From Sacculina carcini (Eukaryota > Arthropoda > Thecostraca > Sacculinidae), in assembly GCA_916048095.2 (NCBI GenBank), contig OU696572.1:10901376-10965375 (forward strand): a stretch of 64,000 nt of DNA, read 5' to 3'. Made by a program: the position numbers and the translations under genes. This document shows, piece after piece, positions 24,430-38,400 of this stretch; position 1 is the stretch's first letter; each line of letters begins with the position of its first letter. The notes beneath the pieces were generated by a model, which did not search any database, was not told where the DNA came from, and saw only the letters and a list, made by a program, of their open reading frames with translations.

Positions 24430-25225
24430 TAAGCTTCCTTGAGAGCGAGATGACTAATGCCGGTCCCACCAAAACCTACTGGGTTCTCATGCATGGAAAC
24501 TCGCCGCGATTTTAGAAGTGTTTTCACAGGCATGACATCCGAGCATGCTAAATTTTACCAATACCACTCCTTTTATTCAATCAGTGTTTGTTTCAAATGC
24601 CACGTGCGATAATTTTGCAAAATAGTGTGACTTGGTTGAGGTTTTACCATAAGACACATTCGATTACACTGTTGAAATGATTGATGCATGTAGAAAATTA
24701 ATGTTTTATCCTATGTTTTAATGTTATAACAACTTTTATATAATACATTTTGAAAATATTTGTTGTTTGTCTATGCTGATTTCTATAAGCCTTAAAGCTA
24801 ACTATCTTATGTAAATTTATTATGCATGATATGATAATAAGAAAATTGAATTGTCATATACTCAATAAGGATAATATAAAATCACTATATTTTGTAATTA
24901 TAAAGTTTGCAATTTATCTTAAATTTGTTTTTAACTTAAGCAGTTTGCAAAAAAATGTTCAATGATTTTTGGGATAAGTTGATAAATATTGTAATAATTG
25001 TTGGTGTCAAGCTATTGTGTGTATGACTAATTTTAAGTTTGAGATAATATATTTGACATATATTGATATATATTCAGTGTTATATGCATCACTGCAGTTA
25101 TTGCCAAAATTTGCCTATATGCCAGTGATATAAAATCAAACGTTATAATAAATTTCATCAAACGGGATGGTTTCGAATTCACCAGGACATTAACGTAAAT
25201 AAAGTAACATTTTCCCGTCACGTAC

Positions 25226-25339
25226 CATTGAGTAGCAGCTTGGAGGCAGGTGTAGAAATTCCCGCGTTTCGACCAGTTGTACCGGGACCGTCGAAGCCAC
25301 CACGTGACAACACTCCAGTATCGTATGCTCCGCCAACAT
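25226..25339 (-). other. Exon-like stretch, possible first coding exon on minus strand
   Basis: On the minus strand an ATG opens 38 codons that end at a strong-looking donor (ATG followed by GTACGTGAC). On the plus strand the same DNA is also open (GVEIPAFRPVVPGPSKPP). Base composition differs sharply from the AT-rich flanks. No partner exon was found on either strand, so neither reading is established. Confidence 0.3.
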
Positions 25340-25523
25340 TGTGCGCGCGCAGCCTAATATCGTGAGAAAATCGTATCCTAGGTGCGAATCTCACCAAGGT
25401 GTTAACGGCACGTTATCAGTAAACTAGTTGTCAACGGTACCCCTAGATGGCGCTAGTGAATATGGTTATATATTTTATTCACTTGGTCTTTATATTGGGC
25501 TACTTAAAATATACATCTTAAAA

Positions 25524-25973
25524 TTATTGATCCATAAAACAGTTAAAGTCAACCTTACTGCACATAATGTTGCGATTGTGTATTTCTTGTACGGCATATA
25601 CAAATGATTTTGTGCAATTATTATGTGCAAGACATTGCCCCTGCGGCAGGGAATATGAATACTGCCACCGCATCCAATGTGAGTCATCAGAGGCAACTAA
25701 ACTGTGCAACTTCTCTTCCATCAATCTGTTTTCACAAAGAGCGCGGAGCCGTTCGCAGGGCGATAGTCCCCAGTAATGCAGCACACCCACAATATGACCA
25801 GTACAAGACACCGAAAACATAAAGAGCAAACAAATTATAGGAATAAAGAGGTGAAGCCACTGTATCTGCTGCGTAATTGAAGACTTTTCAGAAGCGATTT
25901 TCCTATCAAACACGATTCTACATGCATTCTTGGTGTGGAGCGGCGATTTGCGCTTCTCATCATTTGTGAACAA
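25524..25973 (-). CDS. Hypothetical small protein with one transmembrane segment
   Basis: A minus-strand frame of 149 residues from ATG at 25973. Residues about 42-66 are strongly hydrophobic (LHLFIPIICLLFMFSVSCTG) and are followed by a soluble part with regularly mixed charges (CERLRALCENRLMEEKLHSL). The composition looks coding although the DNA is AT-rich. No family is recognised, and no flanking exon was found; it could be an exon of a longer gene or chance. Confidence 0.35.
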   Translation of the reverse strand: MFTNDEKRKSPLHTKNACRIVFDRKIASEKSSITQQIQWLHLFIPIICLLFMFSVSCTGHIVGVLHYWGLSPCERLRALCENRLMEEKLHSLVASDDSHWMRWQYSYSLPQGQCLAHNNCTKSFVYAVQEIHNRNIMCSKVDFNCFMDQ

Positions 25974-26447
25974 TAACTACACGATGGAAACACAGAGCCC
26001 CTCGAGTAGTAATTCAATACCTGTATTAAATTCGTATAAATTTTTACAATTATTATGTGCTCACTTTACACAAGTATATATATATAAACTATATCTTGCG
26101 TAATAGATCCAGGATATATATTGTGTCTAATATTTAGTGCAAAAAGTGAAAATGACAATACAAAAAGGAGGTATTTGAAGGATAACATGATCGAGAACTT
26201 TATGCACAAAAATTTGAATACTCGTCTACAATGAATGATATCCAGAATTATTCTTAAACCATTCATGAATTATTCAGGAAGTGGTTCAGGCATATATATA
26301 GTATTTTTGTCTTCCGTATTGAACATGGTATGTGTTACCCCATAATATCGTACCCGGAAACCCACACGCACACGAAGGGTACATAGTACCCTGCATATCT
26401 TTATGGCTGTACTTGAATTGTGGCCAGACAAGAGGATTTAGGTGGAC

Positions 26448-29400
26448 ATGGAGGGAGCATATCTCTCCGAGTCGATCACATTGAAGGCCTCAGCTCACGA
26501 ATGGCCCCACAATGAAGCACGACGAGAGAGTTTGCCTCTCAACAGACTTGGTTCTGAATCGAGTTCGCCACTGGCTCACATCAACATTACAGGTCAGTGT
26601 CCAAGTTAGTATTCTTCATATCAATACTAATCAATAGCGGTATGAGCTGTATCATGCACTTAACACGTTAACAATGATTTGCTCTTAAATATTTTTGTTT
26701 TGGTGTGAATTGCACGTGTTCGTTCAGTGATCATTTTTGTACAAATTATAAGCAAACACCGATTTACACCATTCGTTAGATTATTTCAGTTTGAGAACAT
26801 AGACTTTCTAGTTGAAATCAAAATTGAATTTTCACCAGGGAGATCCAGTGATGCAAGAAGCAAGGATGTTGCATCGCAGCAAATGTTCCATAACAGTGAC
26901 AACATTGCAATCAGGTGATTTCTGACAGACAGCTCACGGCAAATAAACATTGCACTTGCACAATGCATATTCAAACAACGCCTAGGGTAGGAACTAAATC
27001 CCCCCCCCCCCCCCAAAAACGTGCCCAGCCCCCCTGGGCCGCCCCAAAACGCCTGACCTTTTTTCCCGGGCATGTGCTCTTTTTGGGGGCTGTCCTGGTT
27101 CTTTTTGTGAGAGGCTTCAAATGCCCAGACTTTGAATAATTTGAGCAGTTCATTTCGATATTATCCATCTGCGTGTGTATGATGGTTTGGTCCGTGCACA
27201 AAAGCCCTCAATCAAAACATTCGTCATTGGTCTATAGAAAAAGATGGAGTTTTCAATAATAATGACATTTCTCAATAAAAAAGCTACATTTTTCGCGCGC
27301 ACACAAAATGCTCTCATTTTAGATATTTCTGAATATGGTCACCTTATATAACGCCAAGCCCCCGTGTATTTTGCGTTAGCCTCCCTCAGCTCCACACCAG
27401 AAATATCTTGGCTCCGCTATTGCATGCTACATACTAGCATGATGATGGTACACAGACAAGCACCGCATTTAATGATGAAATATGACAACAAGGCCACTGG
27501 GCTGTGGAATATACTCTTTTTTGAGTGGAATTATTCGTGTATTATTCCAAGATGTATATATGCAAGCAGATAAGTGAACACGGGCCGACAAACTCAGTGA
27601 TTTCACTAATAAATGCAGTTCATATCGCAATTGAAAAACAACATTATATCACATTAATATCGTCCTAAAAGAATATAGAGTATATCGACTCTCAGAGTAG
27701 CAAACAATATTTGCTACTGTCAAGTAATCTTATATAGGATGATAATTTGTGATTTTGTGATTATATGGTCAATCTGATACGGGATGTGGATAATTCGTCT
27801 GTCGTCCTGTGCTGTATTTTATGATGCATTCGATTTGTGGTCGGCCATATAAGAACTGAAAACACTTGTCAAAAACACTGCATAACAATCAAACACTGCA
27901 TGTCAAAAACACTGCATGGTGACCAATCTAAAACCGAATCTATTCTGTTGTTCCGTGTATGTGCGCGTTTGTGTGCTTTCGGTTGACCTATGTGAACGAG
28001 CATGATCGCAGAAACTTCCCAGCGCGCTCGTTCGTACCCAAGCTGCAAATGAGCAACGTTCAACCTCCGGGCGCGTGTCCCAAGGTGGTTGCCGAGGAAC
28101 GTGTACGCAGACAATACGAAGCTGTCAACATCCAGCAGCTGCTCAGCCAGCAGCTGAAGCTGGTTCTTCCTGCCGGCAGCTGCTCGACGGCTGATCGTCA
28201 GCGGCTGCTGCTGCTCGATATTCATTCACCGTCGGACCAGTGCGCCCCAAAACGTCCTCCGACCGTTGTTCTACCCACTGTTTCGCCTCTATCACAGGTC
28301 AAAATCAATTTTTATTGAGCACACAAATGCTAGCTGTTTCTGAAGAAGATTAAAAAGATTTCTTAAATTCATTTCATTCATTCATTTCTCAAAAATATAT
28401 GTCGCTAGAACTACAAATGTGTCCTTGCAGAAGTTCTTAGTATTATCCTACTTCACAATATAAACACACATCCTTGTACTCAAATAATCTTGCAGTATCG
28501 CGAATGTATAATAAACACAATATGATGGACACTCGAAATAAATACTTAAAAAAGTGAGCATCAATACAAATTATCAGCATATTGTTGATTTTTTGCTCTA
28601 TAAATATCAATAATTCTTGTTGTAACCGAAGGTATATGTACAAGTGTTAGAATAGACTCAAATCATGATACACCAAATTGTTAACATTGTAGATGTACAT
28701 ACATTCTCCAAGCTAGTTCCAAAATTTCCAATACATTTGTAATTTCGCAGAGGTTTGGCGAGAAGACGACGAGCGCGACAGGAAACACTGGCAGTGAAGG
28801 GATGGGAATGAATGAAATAGATCAGCATGTGCCGTCAGAGCCACCACAAGTCTTGACAGCTCCCTCCACTGAGCGCCTCTACGAACCAAATCGTGACGAA
28901 AATACGCTACCTGAACAAATCGAATCTGAACATTCAAATGAAAGTTTTTCTGAAGAAGAAGAAATGGAAGAGATGTCGAGTCCTTCCCTGGGAAGCGTTG
29001 CAACGAAGAGTGGAAGTAATAACAGCATCACTCATGATATGGCAGCATCCCCAAACTCCGCAGATCCAATTACACAAACAGAGAGCGAAAACGATGCTGA
29101 ATTGATAATACCAAGTGTTACAATCAAGGAACCCACAGAAGAACCGCCTGAATATTCAAGTCAAAGACGCTCAAAACAGGATATCAGTCCTGCCAGCGGT
29201 AGCAATATAATATTGTCGGATGCTGCCCAACTCAGCGAGCATGCCGCCGACACTGCCAGCAACACGTACAAATACACAATTCAGCCGGGAAGTCCTTTGG
29301 CTGGAGTGTTTGCTGTGGAAGCTGCCGGAATAGGAGTACACTTGGAGCCGCAATGTGCATCAACGGAGCAGACGCAATCGTACAGACAGAGCATGGGCGA

Positions 29401-32400
29401 TTACGAAACGTGGCCAGACGCCGCGTCGACTCAATCACCACGCTTTGTTGCCGGCATCGCAAGCGGCGGCGCTGGTGAGCGAGTGCCGTTCGGGCAGCTG
29501 CCTCTTCACTGGTTCGACGACACCGAATTCGATTCACGTCTTCCCGAAGAATGGTTCAATGTAGCACGACACGACGACGTTCAGTACCCGGTGCCGGCAA
29601 TGACGTTTCTACCCGTTCAGTCGACATCGAGTGCCGCCAACGACGACACCGTTGAAACGGACGCATCGCCGCTCCTGGACCAAATCGTGCCGTCACAGCT
29701 ACGGCCGGACGGCACTGCGGCACCTGGCGGTGATCACTGGCCTCCGGTCGACCGTACCATCGACGTGTGTGCCGACACGGCAGATGGTTGTCTCCGATGC
29801 TGGACTCCGTCCGCCGTTCTAGGCTACGATGGTGGACGGATGATGTATCTGGTGCGGTGCATTCGACGCAGACAGTACTGGCTGTTGCCACGCATTCACG
29901 TGATGTTTTGCGCCGAGTGTCCTCGTCGCTTCTGTGAGCGCGTGATGGGTGCCGTGAGACGTCGGCAGCAGATGATAGACAACCTGCGCTATCAATTGTG
30001 TACCGAGTCGATGCCGGTCGACTTTCTGGACCGACTGTCTGAGAAGCAGGTGCGACCCTCGATGATAAATGAGCGTGTGGGCGTCCATATTTTGTGACTG
30101 CACATTGGGTTTGTGCAGAGTACATATAGGTCAATGGCATACATCAACAAGGTTAAATTTAAAGAAAAAACGTGTATGATATATTATAATTTATATAAGA
30201 TACATTCACACAACTCATCACAAACACTTGGCATCTAACATAATCCGTGTGCATAGCTAAAATAATACACATTGGTGGCATCTGTGATTGTAGCGTCATA
30301 ATGATGATCTTGTCAACATACTGTCATTAGGATACTTGCTGAAAATTTTCATCATTGTAGATAGCTTGAGTATTTCAGATATTTATTATATCAAAAATAA
30401 CTAATAGCATTGAAAAATGAAATCAATAAACACAATACACATTAATATACTGTTCATGAGCCATATAACCACACATAATGCACATTTTTAGGATATAACT
30501 TATCAATCGGGATCATCTTATCATCAATCGAATGCACAATGAATTTATAAGCAAAACGCTAGCAAAACTCAAATAGAGTCGAGCGTAAAAATAACTCAAC
30601 TAAATTAGGTGCAAGCCATGACAGCCAAGTCATTGGCCAGCCAGTCAGTCTGATATTTAACTAATTATTTGAGTCATAAAACCAAAATTATTCATACAAT
30701 TAATAATTGTTCATATTGAGTGAGGTGCATAGTTGGAGTGTTAAGCCTCCATGTTCGAGACTCTCACTGAAATGTATTTGACAACAAAGCGAAACAAATG
30801 AAACTTTCAAATGTGATATTTTAAATATTTCAATGATCGACTGATTCAGCAGTGTGCCTATATATGTTGTAATTTTTTATTTTGTTGCGATGCCACTGTC
30901 TTTTTTTAATGTTGTATTTATTCTTAGTAAAGGGTCCACATGAAAAAGCACATGTTTGTGTGGGTCCCTGTCACAACATTTTTGTAGATCATATGTTGTT
31001 GACAAAATACATTTTGATGATGTTGATGATATTTCAATTGTTGCAGGTTGACTCGATAGTGAAGTGTTTCAGTTCATCACCACACATCAACTGCAATTAC
31101 CCATTGAACAAAGAACACATTGACAGTCTACTGGAAACCGTTCAAAGACAATATTGCCTGCATCAAAATAAACTTATTCTGGACAATTTGGTCAGTCAAG
31201 ATGAACGAGTAAGGTCGATAGTGAGTAGACCAGAAGAAACAGACGAAGAACGGGATTTAAAGAGCGGAACTTGTCGAGGCAAGGTGCCGATATTGAACAC
31301 AGATACAACAGAGATTAGGCGAGTGTTGAAGACAAGATTACTCTTCACTCAAGCTAAAGTGGTTGAATGTGTCGAGTCCGTGAACAACGAATGTATCAAC
31401 ATGAGAAAGAGGTTGTTGTTTGATCTCGATCTCTCCAAAGCGATGTCTTTAGCCGAATACGAACAAGCACAGATCAAATGCAAAGAGGAAGTCAAATCAT
31501 TCCTCAGAACTTCATGGCTGCAGCAGCTTTGCGATAAAATAAAATCCAGTCTGGGAGAACTAGGAAAAGGCTGGTATGATTTGAGTGTTGATATATGGAG
31601 CGTGTTTATCACGTCAAAGCTATCCAATCTCCTGGGTCATATTAGAATGAGAATGGAAGATGCCTTACGATACCTAGCTAAAGAATCATGCACGGCTTTT
31701 GTGGATTACATCACCGAAAAATGTGGAAAATTCATAGAGTGCAAGGAGGAGTTTGTTTGGGGAGAAAACCTTTTCTGTCACCCCTTTGTTGGCAACAGTG
31801 ATCCCCTGTTATATTTGGAACTGCAGCCAACCATATCAGACGAAGGAGTAACAGTAGAGTACTCCACAAAATTAGAATGTTTCTCTGAAACATTATGCCG
31901 AATATTAGATGGAGGAGTTGTGTGTTCTCATCAAGTTCCATTACTCGAACCACTGGTTCTAGAAAATCTATTCTGGCCAGAACGGAACTGCTTGAGCTCC
32001 CTGGGTCTTCTCGATCCTATCGTTATCCAATTACGAAGCAAGCTAGAAAATACGCTGGCATCTATGATTATTCCTCTCAAGCGATATGCCTCTGAATACA
32101 CAGAGTACGCACAACTGCTTTGTATGAACATTGATGAATACTTGGCGCAGAGATACGACACGAATGCACCAGTTCAACAATTTGTCAGCGACGCTACCGA
32201 TCTTAGAAATGACTATGAGCTCGCAGCTAGACGAATTCCAAAACATATCAAAATCGGCCTGTTTTACGTGAACACGGAAAAACTTCGATCCAACATTCTG
32301 GAGAAGAAACTTGAATTAATTGAGGGCACGCTAAATTTCCTAGCACAACAGTTGCTTCAAAATGTAAGCGAAGTTAATATAAGTTATCAGGATGTGCATA

Positions 32401-35400
32401 AAAAGTTAACACAAAAACTGTATAGCATAGATGATTTGTTGAGCCTTCAGGACTACATGGTTACAGTTCCTCATGTTGCGCAAAACCAGAATGATTCTAT
32501 CTCCAAATTCATTGACGATTTCGAGATTTTGGAAAAATTCAACCATAGTCTGAGCCAAAAAGAGTTTTCCGATTTATGGGAGATGTTTTCGTGGCCACAG
32601 AAAATAGACAAATTGATGGATGACACAGTCATTCGAGTCGATGAAGAGACATCCAGGTTTAAAGAGCGTCAGATGACCGACCAGTCAATGCTGGACGAAA
32701 AAATTGACAACTTGACAATGCTGGTGATGGGATTGAACGCCTACAGAGATATGACAAAAGTTCACGAGGTCGCCAGTGAAGTACGTCGAATATGGAAGAA
32801 CCTAAACGACGCACAGGAGCAAGGACAAACATTAATACACAGACAGAGACAGCTTAATATGGAGCTAACGCCTTACGACCTCACAAAGTTGATCAAGGAT
32901 GCAGAGCCCTATAAAAATTTATGGGTGACTGCTAGTGACTGGACTCGTTGGTATGATACTTGGATGAACCATCCGCTACAGACAATCGACGCTGAAGGTA
33001 TTGATAACAGTGTGAAAGAAGCCTTGATCATCACGAGCAAGGCACAGAGTCAATTTGAAGACATGCCGCATCATTTGAAAATAGCCGAAGAAATACACAG
33101 CAGTATAGTTCGCTTCAAACCACACGTCCCACTGATACAAGCTTTAAGAACACCAGGAATGAGACATAGGCATTGGGATAGAATTTCTGAGATAGTTGGT
33201 GTCAAAGTAGTACCCAAGTCCGACTTTACACTGAAAAAGTGTCTGGAAATAGGTATGGATACATACACAGACGAAATCACGCAGCTGGGAGAATTGGCTG
33301 CCAAGGAATTCAGTATAGAACAGGCTCTTGACAAAATGGAAGCCGATTGGAGAATGTACGACCTCGAAGTGGTGCAATACAAAGAAACCGGGCACCACAT
33401 TGTCAGGCTAAGTGACGATGTGTATCAAGTACTGGATGATCACATTGCTATGACACAGTCAATGGTATTTTCACCACACAAAGCCGTTTTTGAAGAAAGA
33501 ATATTTGCCTGGCAACGCAAATTGATGATGGTATACAACGTGTTCGATCAATGGATTACGTGTCAACGCTCGTGGCTCTATTTGGAGCCAATATTCAGCA
33601 GTGATGACATCAAACAACAAATACCGGAAGAGGCGAAGCGATATCAGGAGATAGAGAAGATGTGGAAAAAGATAATGAAATCAGCAACCGAGACGCCAGA
33701 GGTGATGACGTTGTGTCCAAAACAGCGATTCCTGTCGACACTCATCAATTGCGCTACAACCCTGGAACAGGTGAGTACGTACTATACGTGCATCGTCGTG
33801 TAATGCCAAACATGATTACATCTTGACGATATCAACTGGAAATTGAAGTGGCAAATATTGGTAATTTAAAATATGTTGATTTCAGATGAAAGCAAAATGA
33901 ACTGGTGTTCATCGCTCGAGATCAAGTCAAAACAACAAGAAACCAGACAAAACAACATATTTCCAGATTTCAACAGCAACATTAATAACATCAGGATGAA
34001 TTTGTGTTGACACGCCTCATAAACAGCTAGGAGCAAATAGCAGACGCGTGACAAATTGACTAATTGATTTTACAGGTTCAAAAAGGTCTCAGTGAATATT
34101 TGGAGGCAAAACGAATGGTGTTTCCACGGCTGTTTTTCCTCAGCGATGAGGAGCTGCTGGAGATTCTATCGCACACAAAAAATCCCAAAACTGTGCAGCC
34201 GCACTTGAAGAAATGTTTCGAAAGCATTTCCATGCTCAAATTCGAGGTAAGCACGCAAAATGTTTTAAAATTGCAAAATTATTGGTAATTCATTCCTTAT
34301 TTTCTCATTACCTTTCTTAATGATTGTATTTTAGGTGACTTCTCTGTGGAAGCGTTCAAGCGTGTGAAACAACTGATAATATTAGGAATAGCAAAGGAGG
34401 TTACTGATGAGTTACTCATGAGGCTATCGATTCAAGTCACTAGCGACTTGACTCGGGAATATCAAATGATACAGCGACTGCCAATATTATCAACTCAAAA
34501 ATAGTGATTTTGTGAGAATAATGGCCGATTATAACTGCTTCAGAAATACTTATCCGACAGAACACAACGTTCGTGTGGTTGAATTAAATTAAAAAAATGA
34601 AAACACACATATACATGTACTAGACCAATTTGAATGGTACGAGTTTTGTTGATTTTTACGCGCCAGGATGACGGCAGCATCACGGCAATGGGCTCGCCCG
34701 ACGGAGAGATGGTGGACTTCGACGAAGGCTTGCTACCCAGAGGCAGCGTTGAAAATTGGCTACTGCAGGTATGTCGATAGACACAACACTCAAACAGACA
34801 TTATGATCCAGGTTCATAGGGTTCAGCTAGAAGGTGAGGTTCCTGATGTGCCGCGCTAAGATAAACGTTCCTCCATTCATAAATTCCTAATATTGTCTGT
34901 TTAACATGCTGGCCATTATATGTCTACCTGTTCATCAGACACCCACACATTAACTTCATACAACACAATGAGGTAGAACTCGAGAATGAGGTGAGAATCA
35001 ATGGGGTGAAAGTTGAGAAAAAGGTCAACGAAAAGTAAGATGAAATATTCCCATCGCTGGTCAAGCACTCTGCAAGTTTATATAAGGAATAATGTATATA
35101 ATATGATTATATTATCACGCCATATGTCGAATTGGCATTTCGACACACTAGAAGGATACGCCAGCTAGGAAGTAAATAATTAGAAAGCTAAGTACATTTA
35201 GATGGAAAATAAAGTGAAATTATACAACTAGATGGTTGAGACTATGAAGTGCACGCGAGTGTTGCATTACGTACTTCACCTGAAAACGGCCACTTGATCT
35301 GATAGGTCGAGAACAGCATGAAGCGATCCCTGAGGACACTCCTTGGCCAGGCTCTCGACTGCTACTCGGAGGATAGTCGGAGCAGATGGGTGCTGCTCTG

Positions 35401-38400
35401 GCCTGGGCAGTTGGTGATTGCCGGATGTCAGTGCATGTGGGCCGCACACGTGGACTCTGCCATTCGTCACGCCCAACTGCAAGACAGGTGGGCTCCGCAG
35501 TGCAACTGGTCTGAACTGACTCGCTGGCAAAACGGACCGAACATCCAATTGTAATGCTATTAGTGACAACTGATAAAGACAATGTGATACAATGACCAGT
35601 GATGTTGGACAACCGTATATTATATACCTGAAATATGTGTGATATATTTGAAACTCATAGCAACATTATATAACCATACTTTTTTGTCAGTGACCACAAA
35701 GTTGATCAGTTTCAGGTACCAACAAATCGATTGATTTTCTAGTATAATTTGCTTCATGAAAACGCTACACGCTTTTCGTATTGCGAATTTCATAGATTCA
35801 CACGCTTCCAGATATATGGTAATATTTACGAAATGTTTGCTATACCAAAAACACCTCAATGTAACTAAGCAGGGGAAAATTATAGGCCGATTCTGAATAA
35901 CCCATTCATGAGGAAGAACAGTGTACCGATTTATATTGTATTAATTTACATTCAATTAATATTTATTCTTCGATTGAGCACAAACCAGTGGTGTGTTTCC
36001 TGTCGTCAGTTACGACCTGCAACTACAACAACTGAACGATCTGAGGACGTTGATAAGATCCGGCTTGACGCCTCTGCAACGCAACGTTCTGTCGGCCTTG
36101 ATCGTTATCGAGGTACACGCACGTGATGTGGTGTACGAGATGCTCCAGGAAAAAGTGGCCGATATCAACGAGTTTGCGTGGATTTCCCAGTTGAGGTGAC
36201 ATAACAGCGGTGAACGAGTGTCACACATTCTCATTTTCGTTCGTCTCGCTTGTTTCCAAGCTGCTGACTGACTTTTCGCTCACTGATTTCACAAATTTCA
36301 CAAGTATGAAATACGTATATGAAGCGCTTTAGCAAATTACGGCTAATAATTATGTTTCATGTATTCACGAAGCTGTTAAGTCCATCTTCAAGGGCTTGGC
36401 TATCTTCTTGCAACTTGTCTTGAACATCTTGAACATCTTGGTTCTTACCGATCTTCAAGGACCATAATTGAGAGCGCGTGAGCTAATGTGATGACAAAAA
36501 TCCAAAATTGTTTCAATGTCACATGTTTGTGTACTTTCAGATATTACTGGGAGGACAATGATCTAAGCTTGCACCACGTCAACGCTAGATTCAATTACGG
36601 CTTCGAGTATCTGGGCAATACTGGTCGCCTGGTGATCACTCCTCTCACAGATCGATGCTACCTCACTCTCACGGGCGCTCTGCACCTGAAATTTGGAGGA
36701 GCCCCAGCGGGTCCCGCCGGCACTGGGAAAACAGAAACTACCAAAGATTTGGGCAAGGCCATGGCTATACAGACGGTTGTGTTCAACTGTTCGGACCAGT
36801 TGGATTTTATGGCAATGGGCAAATTTTTCAAAGGATTAGCATCCGCCGGTGCGTGGGCGTGTTTTGACGAGTTCAACAGAATTGACATCGAAGTGTTGTC
36901 AGTTGTGGCCGAGCAAATCAGTTGTATTCAAAAAGCACTGATAGCCAAAGCAGAGCGATTCATGTTCGAGGGAGTGGATATTGCACTTAAGCCCACATGC
37001 GCAGTGTTTATCACAATGAATCCTGGATACGCAGGGCGAACAGAGCTACCAGATAACTTGAGTGCTCTCTTCCGACCGGTGGCAATGATGGTGCCCAACT
37101 ATGCTTTAATAGCTGAGATCTCCCTGTTCTCATTCGGCTTCAGTGAAGCCCGCGGCCTGGCCAATAAAATCACTACTACATTCAAATTGAGCTCAGAACA
37201 GCTCAGTTCACAAGATCACTATGATTTTGGCATGAGAGCAGTGAAAACCGTTATTGCCACCGCAGGCAATTTGAAGCGACAATATCCAGATAGCAGTGAG
37301 GAGCTGATCGTGTTACGCGCCCTCAAAGACGTTAATGTACCGAAATTCCTTGAACAAGATCTGGTGCTCTTCACAGGAGTGATAAACGACCTATTCCCTC
37401 ATGTTGTACAAGAAGAGATAAGATATACGCTTGTCGAAGACGCAATCAAAGCGGAATGCATGAAACGTAATCTGCAGCCAACTTCATCATTTATTACCAA
37501 ATGTATACAATTACTGGAAACAACAATGGTCAGACATGGCTTGATGTTAGTCGGACCGGCGGGATCAGGAAAGACCACGTGCTACCAGGTTCTCCAGTCA
37601 GCAATAACAAATATCCAAGGAAAGTTGAGTCCGGATGGCGCGCCTTTCACTGGCGTTCAGTGCCACGTTCTCAACCCCAAGTCAATCACCATGGGACAAC
37701 TGTACGGTGAGTTCGACGCTTTGACACACGAATGGACCGACGGTGTATTGTCGACACTTATACGCGCCGGGTGTGCTGCACAATCGGCCGAGAAGAAGTG
37801 GTACATGTTCGACGGTCCAGTTGACGCAGTTTGGATTGAAAATATGAATACGGTACTGGACGACAACAAAAAGCTTTGCTTGAGCAGCGGAGAAATAATC
37901 AAGCTAGATCCCACGCAGACGATGATGTTTGAAGTTGGCGACTTGGCACAGGCATCTCCTGCAACCGTGAGTCGTTGTGGGATGGTGTATCTGGAGCCAA
38001 GCACTTTGGGACTACGTCCATTGATCGACTCTTGGTTGAGTTCTTTACCGGAAATCATGAAACCATACTCGGTTGCATTGAAAAAGTTATGTCTCAGTTG
38101 GATACAGCCCACAATATCGTATATGCGATCAAACGCAGAAGAGATTGTAAACACGGTTGAGTCGGGTTTGTGCAGGACACTATTCCGCTTGTTTACGACG
38201 CTGTATGAGCCGTTGTTGAAACGGCGTTACGCTGCCGACAGAATGTTGAAAATAGGACTACTTATAGAGCCGTGGTTCGTTTTCTCGTTGATCTGGAGCA
38301 TTGCTGCCGGTTGCACAAACGATGGTAGAAGAGTTATGAATATTTACATTCGCCAGGAAATGACCCGGCTATCGGTGGCTGTGCAATTTCCACACGAAGA

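Larger units (their letters stand above)
24430..26447. other. Spacer between the 13-24 kb gene and DNAH1
   Basis: AT-rich 3' UTR-like DNA to about 25200, a GC-richer exon-like stretch at 25226-25380, a minus-strand frame at 25524-25973, then AT-rich DNA that should hold the DNAH1 promoter. No TATA-based promoter call is justified. Confidence 0.5.

Noticed and set aside
27000..27070. GC-rich stretch as a coding exon
   Set aside because: It contains a long C homopolymer, has no phase-compatible splice sites, and resembles another intronic repeat.
28802..30097. Independent single-exon gene of 431 residues
   Set aside because: Its C-terminal half matches the DNAH1 tail and its donor at 30050 is in phase with the exon at 31047, so it is part of DNAH1.
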